Shown piece after piece: positions 23,146-34,559 of a stretch of DNA of 64,000 nt. Position 1 is the first letter of the stretch. Every line of letters starts with the position of its first letter. Under the pieces are notes generated by a model that saw only the letters and a program-made list of their open reading frames with translations, searched no databases and was not told where the DNA came from. The stretch is from the NCBI GenBank assembly GCA_033060915.1, contig CM065389.1, positions 13,060,001 to 13,124,000 on the forward strand, written 5' to 3'. Made by a program: the position numbers and the translations under genes. The DNA is from Euryodendron excelsum. Its lineage: Eukaryota; Streptophyta; Magnoliopsida; Ericales; Pentaphylacaceae.

Positions 23146-23409
23146 TGTTAATGTACCCATAATATGAACACTTCATGGTCAAGGCATATTAGGTTAATAT
23201 GAACACTTCATGGTCAAGGCATATTAGGTATTTGTTAGGCATGTTTGTTAGGTATATTAGGCATGTTGCCATGGCAGATTTCTCTTTTCTTCCCCTATAA
23301 ATATAGGTCTATTCTTCATTGTAAATTACTACATCTTGTACAAAAGATTACATCTAATACAATTCTTTCTTTTATCCTCTCCTTCTCTATTTTCTCTACC
23401 ATTCTAACA
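23146..23409 (+). repeat. 3' LTR of copia element 1 with internal 35-bp duplication
   Basis: Preceded by the purine tract GCGGGGGG (23138-23145). A 35-bp stretch (23161-23195) is repeated directly after itself, which explains most of the length difference from the 5' LTR. The TATA box is at about 23296. Confidence 0.95.
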
Positions 23410-25615
23410 AAAAGCATAGTGGTCTTAATTATTTTAGGGTGTTTTTAGTCTTCTTTAAGCTGGGATTAGTCGCTAAAATGCATGCAATCACATAAAATTG
23501 TTTGCATTGGGTGAGGACTTTAAGGCTCAAATCCTAATGTTACTACTATCTTTGGTCCTTCTCTTTTGGGTTCTTAATGTTTGTTGTTTCCAATAAGTCC
23601 AAGTGACTGCTGGTGGTCCGTTGCATTTCCCAGGAGGGCTGAAGTTTTTGTTGGGCTAGACCACTGTTACTTCAAAGCCTAACTTGAAAGCAAACAGAGC
23701 TGCGTTCTTCTTATGTTGAAACTTTGGGACCAATTCGGGGATTGTGTGGGAGTCGAGGCTTTGAAGACTAAGGAAAACTCGATTAAGATGGTTTTAAAAT
23801 ATACAACGAGAATTAATAAGTGGCACTATACACATCGAGGGTAATGCAACGGGATCAAGATTACTTGGGCTGAGATAAAGACATGTTATATTTGCAGTTT
23901 TATTGAAATTATGGTTCTTGATAGTATAATTTAATTTTTATATAAGAATCATTTTGCTTTTTTTTTTTTTTTTTCCTTCTTAAACTTGCATTCATAACTC
24001 TGTTTGTGAAAAAGCAAATAGTACTTACGTTTTTAGAGTATTAGTGATGTTATAATTATTATTTGATGGGTAATTTAATGTAAACAACTAAATCCAAGTG
24101 GTGGTAGGCTAGGTCGCACAATTCACCCAAGCTAGGTGACTAACCGCGCGACTTCTAATTAAGGTGGTATTCGTTAGAACTTCTTGGAGGAAGTTTTCGA
24201 ACCCAAGAGTTGAGCAAGAATTGCAAACTTGCATGCAGGTTGCCAGCCAACTATCATTACATTTTTGTTAAATTTTGCCTTTATTGTATATTTGGTAGCT
24301 ACGTACAAACAATTAATGCAGAAAAAATATAGTTAATTTTACCTCCATATATATATATATATATATTAATTAGACACATATATACAAATAAATTTGATAT
24401 GTACAAAAGTATATATGCATTCATGCCCTTGAAAGAGCATTCATACTCTATCCTTTTGATATTAGAAACTGTCACATCCATCTCACATTCCATCCCAAAC
24501 TTATGATGAGTTAAATCTCTCTACCCCGCTCTCATCCCATTTAAGTTAATCAAGGTTCAAGTTGAAATAAGTACAACCAGTATAAAATTAAAACAAAAAT
24601 AAATTTCTAAAAAGTAAAAGTAATGCAAATTATACTAACTTTAATACAATATTATATTGAGAAAGAAAGAGTTTAAAATCTAAGACTAAAGAGTTAATAT
24701 TATAATTCTAATATTTACTTATATACTAAGAATATTTTGTATAGTTAAATATACTATAATTATTTAGATATTTCATAATATAATCAAGGTGGGGTAATCT
24801 AAACCCTACCCCGTCCCAAACTTGTATCGAGTTTTACTTTCTTCTCGATACCCTCCTTCTAACCTATTTATTCATACCTTAAACTCTTCTTATTAGGAGC
24901 AGAGTGAAGTGGAGTTCAGATTTTTTAACTCCAATTACCATCCCTACACCCACACTTGCACCTGCACCTACACATACACCTATACTCATAACGCAAATGG
25001 GTTACTTAGGAAGTAGATTGTGACTATCCCAACTTGCAATGGCTTATTCTGAGTACCACATTTGGAAGTTTGAGTGAGAGACAGTAGGTATGTACATAGG
25101 TGTATAAATGAAAGCAATGAACTCGAGTAACCTTCTTAAATAGTCCTTTTGGTAAATTCCGTTCATTGTTACTTATTTTAAATGCATTGTTACAAGTATA
25201 TACACTCCGTACGCTTGCCACTAAGGCACAACTGTAGCCAGGGACGTGTAGCCACTTAGCCCAGGTCTCATAATTGCTATGGCTTATCATTGATAAATTG
25301 TCCACTATTATGGGTAATACTATACAACCACCTTAAAATTTATACAAAATCTTTGTATAGAGTGATGTTTTTTTTATTTATTTTGAACAATGCTATTTTT
25401 CTAGAAATTTCATATAAAAAATCTCACATAATGATGTGGCAATAATTATTTAATAACTAAGAGTTATTGTAATAAATGTTTTGATTTAAAGTGAAAAGCT
25501 ATCTGTTAGCCACATCAGTCTATATAAATTTTCTAGTTAAGTAGCGTTACTTTTTTTTTTTTTTTCTCTCTTTCTCTCTCATAGCATAGTATACTTATAG
25601 AATGATATAGTTGAA
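23410..25615. repeat. Segmental-duplication flank, unit D distal
   Basis: Continues the flank broken at 18074: 'aaaagcatagtgg', 'actcaagccctaatg'-like sequence, the LINE tail, then the blocks shared with unit 0 (106-960) and unit C (13155-13800). It contains a T-run at 23957-23975, a (TA)n at 24345-24365 and a T-run near 25550. The minus frame at 25024-25305 is not conserved in the other units. No gene. Confidence 0.7.
23776..23930 (+). pseudogene. Degenerate LINE tail, unit D copy
   Basis: Same fragment as 6580-6755 and 44038-44230, more decayed ('ctcgattaagatggtttt', 'cacatcgagggtaatgc', 'cttgatagtataat'). Only its position in the duplicated unit identifies it. Confidence 0.4.
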
Positions 25616-25618
25616 TAA

Positions 25619-27041
25619 GAGCATCTCCAATCGGCTCTTTAAAAGCCTTTTGTTAGCTATACTAGCGAGCAAACTCATAAATTTATGCTCCAACCAGCTC
25701 TTTATCCAACTTGCTATTTCAACTATATGGCTTTTCGCTCACCAAATGTAGCGTCAATATCGATCGCTATCTTTAATGGTCCCTTGATGTGGTGGGTGTC
25801 TATCTCTCTCATTCAACACAGATTCACAAAGATTGAGAGTTAGGGTTGGTTTCATCATAGAGTACCATCGGCAGCTTCACATATCTCCAACACCAAAGGT
25901 AGGACAGATTCTTCACAGAGAGCTTGGGAACAAGACGTATGAAGCTCTCTCTCTGTGTCTCTCTTCCGAAAACCCCATCCTTCCCCTCTCATCACCTCTG
26001 AAAACCCCTCCTTCCCCCACTCCCCTCCATCCTCTTTCACTCCCTGCTATAGTAAAACCCCCAAATTTGCACCCTTTCCCTTAATTGCCTACTTCTGAAA
26101 ACCCTCCCTCATTTCACCAATCGCCCATAGGACCCCCCTTCCCTGCTGAATATACATTTTGTATGTCTTATTCAATTTTGAATTTTTTTTATTTTTTGTT
26201 CATTATATTCTCTGATTCAATTTTTTGAGTTTTGATTCAAGTTTGTGGATATGATATAATGGACAATATACATAAGATTGCTGAAATGGGGTTTGCAGTT
26301 ATCAAAAATCGTTATTCAGACCATTTCTTTCACGGTTCTATTGATCAAATCTCTGTCAAATTAGAATTTTTCAAGCTTTAGTCTTAGCAGCAATATATAT
26401 ATATGTGTGTGTGTGTATATATATACAGATAATATGTGAGGGGCAAAAAAAGAAAATGTCAGGAAAAATATGTTACTGAATTTTTATTCATATTGTTAGA
26501 ATCAACCATAAAGAGAAGAAAGGAAAATGAGATTGTACTCAGTGTGTAGTCAACCCATTTTTTTCAATTTCTTGTTGTGTGTATTGTAATCTGGACCTTT
26601 GGTGGTTCATGGTTGAATACAATACAATTGCTGCCTTTACGAGCTTTGGTGGTTGGCCAATATTTTTCTTATCCTCTAAAATTTTAGTTGAGTTTTTGGA
26701 ATAATTATGTTTAATATATTTGACTGTTCAATAATTTTTTCCTAAAAAATGTGACCGTTAAATAATTTTTTTACTTTTTGATGACATGGCATGTTGCACC
26801 ATCATGCCATGTCACCATGATGATGATGACATGGCATGCCACATGACTTTTTTTAAAAAAAAAATTTAATGTAATATAGTTTTTTTGTTGATATGTAATT
26901 AATATAATATAGCTAGTTATAATAGTTAATAAAAATAAAGAATAGTATTCCAGTTGCTATCTAAAAGTGACTCTTTAAAGTAAAAGAGTGTAATATTTTA
27001 TTATGTTTTAACTCGAAATAGTTAGTAGCGTTGGAGTGGTC
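25619..27041. mobile_element. Harbinger-like non-autonomous element (1.42 kb)
   Basis: The left end GAGCATCTCCAATCGG and the right end (inverse GACCACTCCAACGC) are related terminal inverted repeats, flanked by TAA at 25616-25618 and 27042-27044. The empty site is implied by copies A and D, where 'gttgaataa' runs on into the flank. The interior has no transposase frame, a (TA)n(TG)n repeat at 26394-26424, and a palindromic GACATGGCATG cluster at 26783-26847. Confidence 0.65.
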
Positions 27042-27044
27042 TAA

Positions 27045-27289
27045 CTTAAAACACAAATCACCGGTTATAATAGTTCTTCCTTACAAATATATCACCCCCA
27101 TTCTTGTAATGGAATATTCCGTGCATTGTTTCCCCCTGGAAAATAGCATCTTCGTTTTCGTTTATCTAGTGTTGATCCTGGGGTTCAATCCCTCAAATAA
27201 AAAGTCTGAGAATAGAGATCAAAGAAACAAAATTCAATTCTCTCTTGCCTCTCAAGACTCCCCAGTTCTGACACACATCATCCGCATCG
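27045..27289 (+). promoter_or_regulatory. Upstream region of F-box copy E
   Basis: Matches the 5' flank of copy A ('gggttcaatccctcaaa', 'gagaatagagatcaaagaaa', 'caattctctctt', 'aagactccccagttctgacaca'). This shared leader argues that copies A and E come from the same duplicated promoter. The empty site for the MITE at 3294 lies here. Confidence 0.6.
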
Positions 27290-27840
27290 ATGGACGTGTT
27301 TCTGGGAAAAGGAAGAAACCAGAAATTGGAGAGGATCGGATCAGTAGACTCCCGTATGAAATTCTGGTGATGATCTTGTCACGCTTCCCGATTCAAGAAG
27401 CTGCAAAAACAAGCGTCTTTTCCAAGCAATGGAGAAGCCTCTGGATGTTCACCACCGTTCTGGACGTTGGTTCTGTAACGGAAGGGACTGATTTCGAGAC
27501 CCGATTGGGACGTCCTCAGTTCTTGCATTGGTTGAACAGAATGTTGGAATCGCATAAAGCTCCACCCCTCAACAAATTAGGAAATTGCTTAGATGCCTTG
27601 AACCTCGAATCTGAAGATGACATCCACCGGTGGGTAGAATTCGCAAGGACAAAGTACGTTCAAGAGTTCGATTTGAAAATAGTATGCTCAGTGCCAGAAC
27701 ATTATCCGCTATTCCCATCTCTTGGCTTCTCCGACTTCAATTCCCTGGAGGCCTTGTCGCTGTAATGTGTATATATTACCGCTACAGATGTTGGCGGCTA
27801 CTTATCCAACTACCCATCTCTTGAACGCTTATGTTTTTCC
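27290..27840 (+). pseudogene. F-box family copy E, part 1 (F-box and start of LRR)
   Basis: The ATG at 27290 gives MDVFLGK, then a 1-base loss near 27303 shifts frame. The F-box continues as GEDRISRLPYEILVMILSRF with KQWRSLW and runs open to SLEALSL. A TAA at 27763 replaces the conserved Gln of SLQYVNV. Coding similarity continues to 'cgcttatgttt', where copia element 2 begins. The gene resumes at 40897. Confidence 0.9.
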
Positions 27841-27971
27841 TATTAGAAAAGAGAGAGGAATATATAAAAGAGAATGTATTGCATTATATTTTCAGAGAGG
27901 AGAGGAAGAAGTCTATTCTAATCGATGTGGGATAGATAAACCTAATAAGAAAATAAATATATACAGTAACA
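27841..27971 (-). repeat. 3' LTR of copia element 2
   Basis: Read on the minus strand it begins TGTTACTGTAT after the purine tract GAAGGCGGA (27972-27980). It lacks a ~45-bp stretch present in the 5' LTR ('aatagactcattatgtacat'). Confidence 0.85.
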
Positions 27972-27984
27972 TCCGCCTTCAAAC

Positions 27985-30900
27985 TCAAGGTGGTTGAGTA
28001 TAAATCAGATTAAATTTGGAAACTAGATTATAAAACGGTCCTCGAGGATGAGATTTGGTAAAGATATTAGCAGTTTGGTCAACAAACGTTACAGAGAGAA
28101 GACGAATAGTATCACGAATAATATGTTGCTGAATGAAGTGACAATTAATCTCGATGTGCTTAGTGCGATCATGAAACACATCATTGTAAGCAATTATAAT
28201 AGCACTTCGATTGTCACAATGAAGAACAGTAGTACCAGAATAAGAGACGCCCATGTCTTGAAGTAACCATCGAAGTTAGAGAAGTTGCTGAGTGGTGTCA
28301 GCTAGGGCACGATACTCAACCTCAATGCTAGAGCGAGCAGTAAGGGTCTGCTTCTTACTACGCCAATAGATGAGAGAATCTCCAAGAAAGAAACAATGAG
28401 AGAATCTCCAAGAAAGAAACAGACCCTGGTAGTAGAACAACGATCAGTAGAATTACCAGCCCAATTAACATCAAAATAAGCATGGAGCTGTAGAGAGGAG
28501 TGACAAGAGTAGTGTAGACTATGAAATAGAGTTCCTTTAACATAATGAAGAATGTGAAGAACTGCAGTATAGTAAGTGAAGTGAGGCGAGGACAAGAACT
28601 GACTGACAAGGTTAATAAGATAGGCAATAGTAAGACGAGTAACAGTGAGGTAGACAAGACTAACAATAAGTTGTCGATAAAGGCTCACCATCCAGAGGAG
28701 TAAGACATACATTAGCTTCTAGAGGTGTGGAACCAGTCTTACTATTAGTAAGACTAGCACGAGTAATAGTAAGACTAGCACGAGTAAGAAAATTTAAGAC
28801 ATACTTGGCCTGAGTAAGAGAATAACCAGTAGAGCCAAAAGAGATCTGAAGGCCAAGATATTAGCTAAGAGGACCAAGCTCTTTCATCTCAAAATTACTG
28901 CTAAGAAATTCCTTAAGCTCAGAAATGCCATGAACATCATCATCAGTGAGGATCATATTATCCACATAAAGTAAAAGGAGAACAGTGCCGTGTGAAAACT
29001 TGTGAACAAAGAGAGCATAATAATAATCACTAGAAGAGAAGCCAAGGTCACTGATGGTGAAACTAAATTTGACAAACTAGGCACGAGGAGCTTGCTTAGG
29101 ACCATAGAGAGCACGATGAAGCTTATAAATTTAATGTGAAGAATGAGAAGAACCAGGAGGGGGCTGCATATAGACTTCCTTAGAGAGATTACCATTGAGG
29201 AAGGCATCCTAGACATCGAACTGATATCAGGGCCATTGGCAGATAGTAATAAGACTTTGGACAGAGGTGAGACAGACAACAGGAGCAAATGCCTCCTTAT
29301 AGTCAATGCCATACTCCTGAGTGAAGCCCTTGGCAACTAGATGGGCTTTGTAGAATTCCATAGAACCATCAGAACAGATTTTGATCTTGTAGACCCAACG
29401 ACACCCAAATCATAGATTTACTAGGAGGAAGATCAACCAAGTCCCAAGTGTGAGTCTTAGCAAGAGCTTGCAATTCATCATCCATTGCTTGTTGCCAAGG
29501 AGATTAGAACTAGCCTTGCGATAAGTGCGAGGCTCATGTTGAGCAAGAATAGTAGAGAAATAGTAATAATCATGAAGGTGAGAAGGAATATGCCTTACTT
29601 GGGCAAAACGTCGAATATGAGTTTCATCAAAAGAAGAATGTTGAGAAGAATCAGAGACTGAAAAGCTAGCAGGAGGTGCAGGACCAACCGACAGGGACTC
29701 CACGGGATAGACTGTAAGAAGAGGCATAACAGGTGTGATAGGATTAGGGACATGGACATCCTCATGAGGGACAACATCAAGGACAGTGACATCCTTAGGA
29801 AAAAGTTCAAAGTAGGATCGGTGAAGTAAGAAGGAGCAGAAGGAGAGGATAGATGGAAGTAAGATAAAGAGGAGAACAACTTGTGTTTCCAAAAGACAAC
29901 ATGACGAGAAATATGAAGATGCTTAGACAGAGGATCCCAACAATGATAACCTTTGTGCTTAATCCCATAGCCTAATAGGTAGCAAAGATTAGCTTTAGGC
30001 TCCAATTTGGTACGTTCATAAGACTGAAGTAAGATAAAACAGGCATATCCAAAAGCACAAAAAGAGTGATAATCAAGGGTAGTACCATATAGATGCTCAT
30101 AGGGAGTGAGATTACCAAGGAGAGCAGAAGGTACACGGTTGACTATGTAAGCAACAGTAAGAGCAGCTTCACCCCAAAACCGTTTAGGGCAGGATGCATA
30201 GATAAGAAGAGTATGGGTAGTATCAAGAAGATGACGATATTTTTGTTCAACATGACCATTTTATTGTGAAGTACTGGGACCAGAACGATGAGGAACACTG
30301 CCATGCTCATGTAAAAATGCAAGAAATGTCTTATCACAATATTCTACGGCATTGTCAGACTGAAAGACCTTGATATCACGATAAAATTGGGTTTTGATCA
30401 TGCAAGCAAAATCATAATAGGTTTGTTGAAGTTGAGATCGATTTTGCAAGAGATAAAGCCAAGTATATCTAGAGAAATTATTAATAAATATGACAAAATA
30501 ATGGGAGCCTCCTCTAGTAGAAGTGGGAGAGGGCCCCCAAATATTAGAGTGAATCAAGTCAAAAGGAGCCAAAGAAACAGAAGCACTGCTATTAAAAGAT
30601 AAAGTCAATTGTTTAGCAAGTTGATAGGACTGACAATTAAGGTGTTCATTAGGGATAGAACCTAGCACACCTTTAGACAAAAGAAAATGTAGACAACCTA
30701 AGGAAACATGATCTAAACGGGAGTGCCAAAGTCTAAGAGATGAGGAAGTAACAGCAGAAAAAGAAGTTGCAGCAGCAGTCAGAGTAGGAAGGTGAAGATG
30801 AACGAGCTGAAACAAGTGACCGTGTCTGCGGATCCTGCACAACATAGCCAATAGAAGAGAAAAGAACAGTAAGACCAAGATCACATAATTGGCCAACAAA

Positions 30901-31503
30901 GATAAGATTAAGTGTGAGTTTAGGAATATCATAAGCATAAAAGAGTGCAAGAATGGAAGTGGATACATGACTAACATGATTGATAGACATAGAGAACCCA
31001 TCAGTAGTATAAATAATAGGAAGAGCAGACATAGAAGATTTAGAAGAAAAAGTTGTCAAGTCAAAAGTCATATGATTGCTACACCCATAATCAAAGAACC
31101 ACGAAGAAATACTTGAAGTGGCAGACAAGGCAGTAAAAGAGGGAGTACTAGAGGCAAACATAAACTGTTGAAAGAGTGTAGAAAGATTATTGACATTGAT
31201 CATAGAAGAGGAGGAGGAAGGAATAGCAGAATCTTCAGTAGTGACAGCAGCAGGCTGAAGGTGAGAATCTTTTCGAGAAGGATGTTTGGGGCAATCAGAG
31301 AGAAAGTGATCGTACTAATGACAGTGCTTGTAGATCCGAGTGGGGCAGGTAAGTAGGCGATGGTCAGTGGCATGATAGAATGTGCAAGCATTAGATCGAG
31401 AACCACCAGGAGTTGAAGAACCGCGAGAACTAACTGAAGAGTCGAAATCGAGAACTAGATGTGACAAGAATGGTGTCCACAAGTGGTGGCCGAGTGAGGC
31501 CAA
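27985..31503 (-). pseudogene. copia 2 gag C-terminus and pol (broken)
   Basis: Minus-strand order from 31503 downward: gag tail with a Cys/His knuckle (~31310-31400), protease motif WFFDYGCSNHMT (~31090), integrase (SRLDHVS, IHSNIWGPSP, DNAVEYC, ~30300-30800), RT (~28900-29550), and RNase H ending at 27985 (VLHCDNRSA, IFTKSHP). Many stops and frameshifts interrupt it. RT has YVDN near 28960, so the second catalytic Asp is lost. Confidence 0.85.
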
Positions 31504-33727
31504 TGTTGACTTAAAGTTGACCCTTGTTGACTCAAGGTTAATTCCCATGTTGATTTTGATGATAACTAAACCTTGTGTTATTTTACTAATAAATCTACTT
31601 AGTGTGCAGATTAACAAAGTTCATAACTTAGACTTAAAGTTGAATCTTAAGTCTAATACATGTAAAAAAGAATGCACAACAAGTTCAAGATCAAGCAACG
31701 AATTCCAAAAGCTATGCAATGAACCAAATAGAGGATTGATGCCTATCTCTACTTCAAACAAATGTTCTACATTCGAAGAGATTGAAGGTGTTTAATTAAA
31801 ACTTCTTTCAAGTATGCATAGTTTCAATGAAGATTGATTTGCAAGATAGACTGAAGACTTCATCAGTTGAGGAGGTGCAATGTTCAGTTAAAGATGAAGA
31901 ATGGAGATATTATAAATGCCTAAAGAAGATCTCATCAGTATTTGCAAAGATCAGTTGAGAAGGTCAAATGCTTAAGAGATGATTTCATCTAGTATGCTAA
32001 GACCAATTCAAGACAATGTGATTGAAGTTGCTGACAAGATGGCTCACAATGAATATCTGATCTCTACATAGAACCCAAGTGAATAATTCTTCTACAGTGT
32101 AAAGAATCAACGAAGACTAGATGTATGAAGAGAATTCATCATGTCTGCAATGGTCTCACTGAAGTGAGTTTAATGAAGAATGAAGAATTGCTATCAAAGA
32201 GAGGAAATCAGAATTGAAGCATTGTGAAGCTCTACACAATTGAGGAAGCTTGGCATTGAAGAAGAAATTATACAATGAAGAAGGAAAAATCAACATTGAT
32301 CAGATGAAGTTTTGACAGTTTGAGATTCAAGAAGAAGATCAGCATCCAATGATTGATTCAATCCAAATTGAATAGAAGTTAACTCTGATGAGTTAAGAAG
32401 ATTTGATTGATCATCATACCCCAAAGACATACTCCTTGAAGATCTTATACCTATGCTAAGATGATCTGAATCATTGGAAGATAGAATACAGAATTCTGGG
32501 CAATGAGGGGACTCATGGAAATGAGGGGTCGCCTCCTGATCACAGACGTAAAAGGTTTGAAGACAGAATGGGCAATAAGGGGACTCATGAAAGTAAAGTG
32601 TCGCCTCTTGCACAAAGAAGCAAAAAGGCCTGAAGACAAATTGGACAATGAGGGGACTCATGAAAATGAAGTGTCGCCTCTTGAACACAGAAGCAAAAAG
32701 CCTGAAAACTATATAGACAAATAGTGGACTCATTGATACAAAGAGTCGCCTCATGGAGATAGATGCCAAAGCTTGAAGATGACATGAACAATGAGCGGAC
32801 ACATGAAGATGAAGAGTTGCCTCTTGGCAATAGAAGTAAAAGGCTTGAAGATAATATGATCAATGAGTGGACACCTGAAGCTGAAGTGTCGTCTCATGAC
32901 AGCAGAAGCCTAAGATAAAGAAGACAGATGAACAAAGAATCGCCTCATTGATATGAAGAGCGGACTCATGAACTCAGTGAACAACATTTGGTAAATGCAG
33001 AAGCAGAAAGTGTCGACTCCACAGACCTGGAGCTGACTCCCTCTGATATAATGACTATTTTTCTTAACGTTATAACGGACTGGACGTGCATTTATGATAC
33101 CCAACCACCTCCAACGGATGGAATCAATGCAAGGGTATATATACTAGCCTCCAATTGCATTTATATACAAGAATCAAGAGGAAGAAACTACAAGAGACAA
33201 GAATCACTGATCAACCTGATATTCTTGAACATTCTTCCTGTTTTATTCTTGTGAGCTTTGATTGTAAATCTACTCTTGCTAAAGAGTTTATTTGTTATTT
33301 GTATATTCATATACACTTGTAATTGAGAGTTTAGAGAGTTCTTTTGTGAAAGCAAAACTCTTGTAAAGTTTGAGTGGAGCTTGAACAAAACTATTTGGAG
33401 ATTGAAGAGCTCGATGAGGAGTTCTTTGTAGAGTGAGCTGAGCACTTTGTCAATCAGCAGTCCATCTTGTAATAGGTGATTACATAGTGGAAGAAGACTT
33501 TAAGGAGGTCTTGGGGTGAGGACGTAGACCACGGTTTATGGTTGAACCTCGGTAAATCTGTGTCTCTCTTCTATTGCTCTGTTTTCTTTGCTTCTACTGA
33601 TAACATTCCATTGCACATAGATTAACCACTGCTATATTATTTAGATTAATTTTAATTAATCTTAACTTGTATTATTTTTCAAAAAATCCAATTCATCCCT
33701 TCTCTTGGGTTGCCTTTTGGACCAACA
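31504..33727 (+). mobile_element. Solo LTR (SIRE/Maximus-like), 2224 bp
   Basis: Starts TGTTGAC and ends ACCAACA. The target duplication is GCCAA (31499-31503) and ACCAA (33728-33732) with one mismatch. Copia gag sequence continues on both sides: 'ttggcctcactcgg' and 'ctcgtcttggt' when read on the minus strand. The TATA-like TATATATA at 33136 and the terminal 'aaaaaatccaattcatccc..ctcttggg' resemble SIRE-type copia LTRs. No internal region remains, as expected after LTR-LTR recombination. Confidence 0.8.
32497..32975 (+). repeat. ~72-bp tandem repeat inside solo LTR
   Basis: About six and a half units, each with 'aatgaggggactcatgaaaatga' followed by 'gtcgcctc' and an 'agaagcaaaaggc(c)tgaaga' segment. 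The period of ~72 is a multiple of three, which keeps open frames on both strands (for example 32290-32802 minus) that are not genes. Confidence 0.85.
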
Positions 33728-33766
33728 ACCAAGACGAGTCTCCTCAAATAAGAGCTCATAAATAGC
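33728..33766 (-). pseudogene. 39-bp sliver of copia 2 gag between two insertions
   Basis: On the minus strand this reads 'gctatttatgagctc..ctcgtcttggt', matching 19581-19619 of copia element 1. It proves that both flanking LTRs went into the same gag gene. It contains one copy of each neighbour's target duplication. Confidence 0.9.
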
Positions 33767-34559
33767 TATAAACACCCCATTTTTGCCCGCTCAGCAATTT
33801 GCGGTCCACTCGGACTCACATTTAAACCGACACAGACACATTCAAGTCTAAATTAATTTTTCAGTCTCAATTTAGTCAATCAATCACTTCGCCGACTTGC
33901 TGGGCCCAATAGAGGCAAAATGACCAAAATGCCATTAGGGCATTGCTCAATCCAATTCTAGTTGGCACATCTTCCTAGAGACGGTAAGTCTCAATTTGAA
34001 TCTCAATTTCAATTTCAATTCCAACCCAAATCAAATCTGGTATGCTTTTCGAGAAAGTTGATCCCTCAAGAGGTAAGACCATCTAGTTTGGCACGTTCTC
34101 TAAGAAAACTTCTCGAAAAGGTAAGTCCCTTTAAACCTGTCGACTGGGAAGGAATTCAAATTCCTAAGACGGTAGAATGGTTCACTTCGGGTGCCTGCTA
34201 GCCCGCTAATGTAGAATGACCATTATTTGACACGTCTTTTGAGAAAATTAATTTTTTAGACAATAAGTCCATCTAGCAACTTCTCGAGATGAGGCAATCT
34301 CTAGAATGAATGCACACCGTCAGAGTGACAAAAACACTAGCAAACATCGCAACCGTCAGAGTGGTGGAAACACTTGCAAACAGGTCGACATTGAGAATTA
34401 CCAACAAATCCCTATGTCACGGGATCGAACTCGCCTCTTGACTGTGACACGTTTACTAAAGAACGAGATACCTTTGGAAACCAACTTGTCACACACCGTC
34501 AGAGTGACGAAAACACTTAAAACCCAGGTCAACACCAGTGCCTGCTAGCCCACTTTAGT

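Larger units (their letters stand above)
18075..23409 (+). mobile_element. Ty1/copia LTR retrotransposon (complete, coding region dead)
   Basis: The structure is 237-bp LTR, primer-binding site, gag-pol, purine tract, 264-bp LTR. The target duplication AAAAG is perfect (18070-18074 and 23410-23414), and the empty site is visible at 12770-12785. The order gag, protease, integrase, RT, RNase H defines copia. Total length is 5335 bp. All encoded functions are interrupted by eight nonsense codons and two frameshifts, so it is non-autonomous now. Confidence 0.95.

Noticed and set aside
32290..32802. 170-residue minus-strand frame with repeated CxRRH/HESPH motifs, at first resembling a zinc-finger repeat protein
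   Set aside because: It comes from the ~72-bp tandem repeat in a solo LTR. The period is divisible by three, so frames stay open by chance, and overlapping frames show the same pattern.
34420..34445. CGAGTTCGATCCCG (minus strand), similar to a tRNA T-arm
   Set aside because: No acceptor, D or anticodon arm can be built around it.
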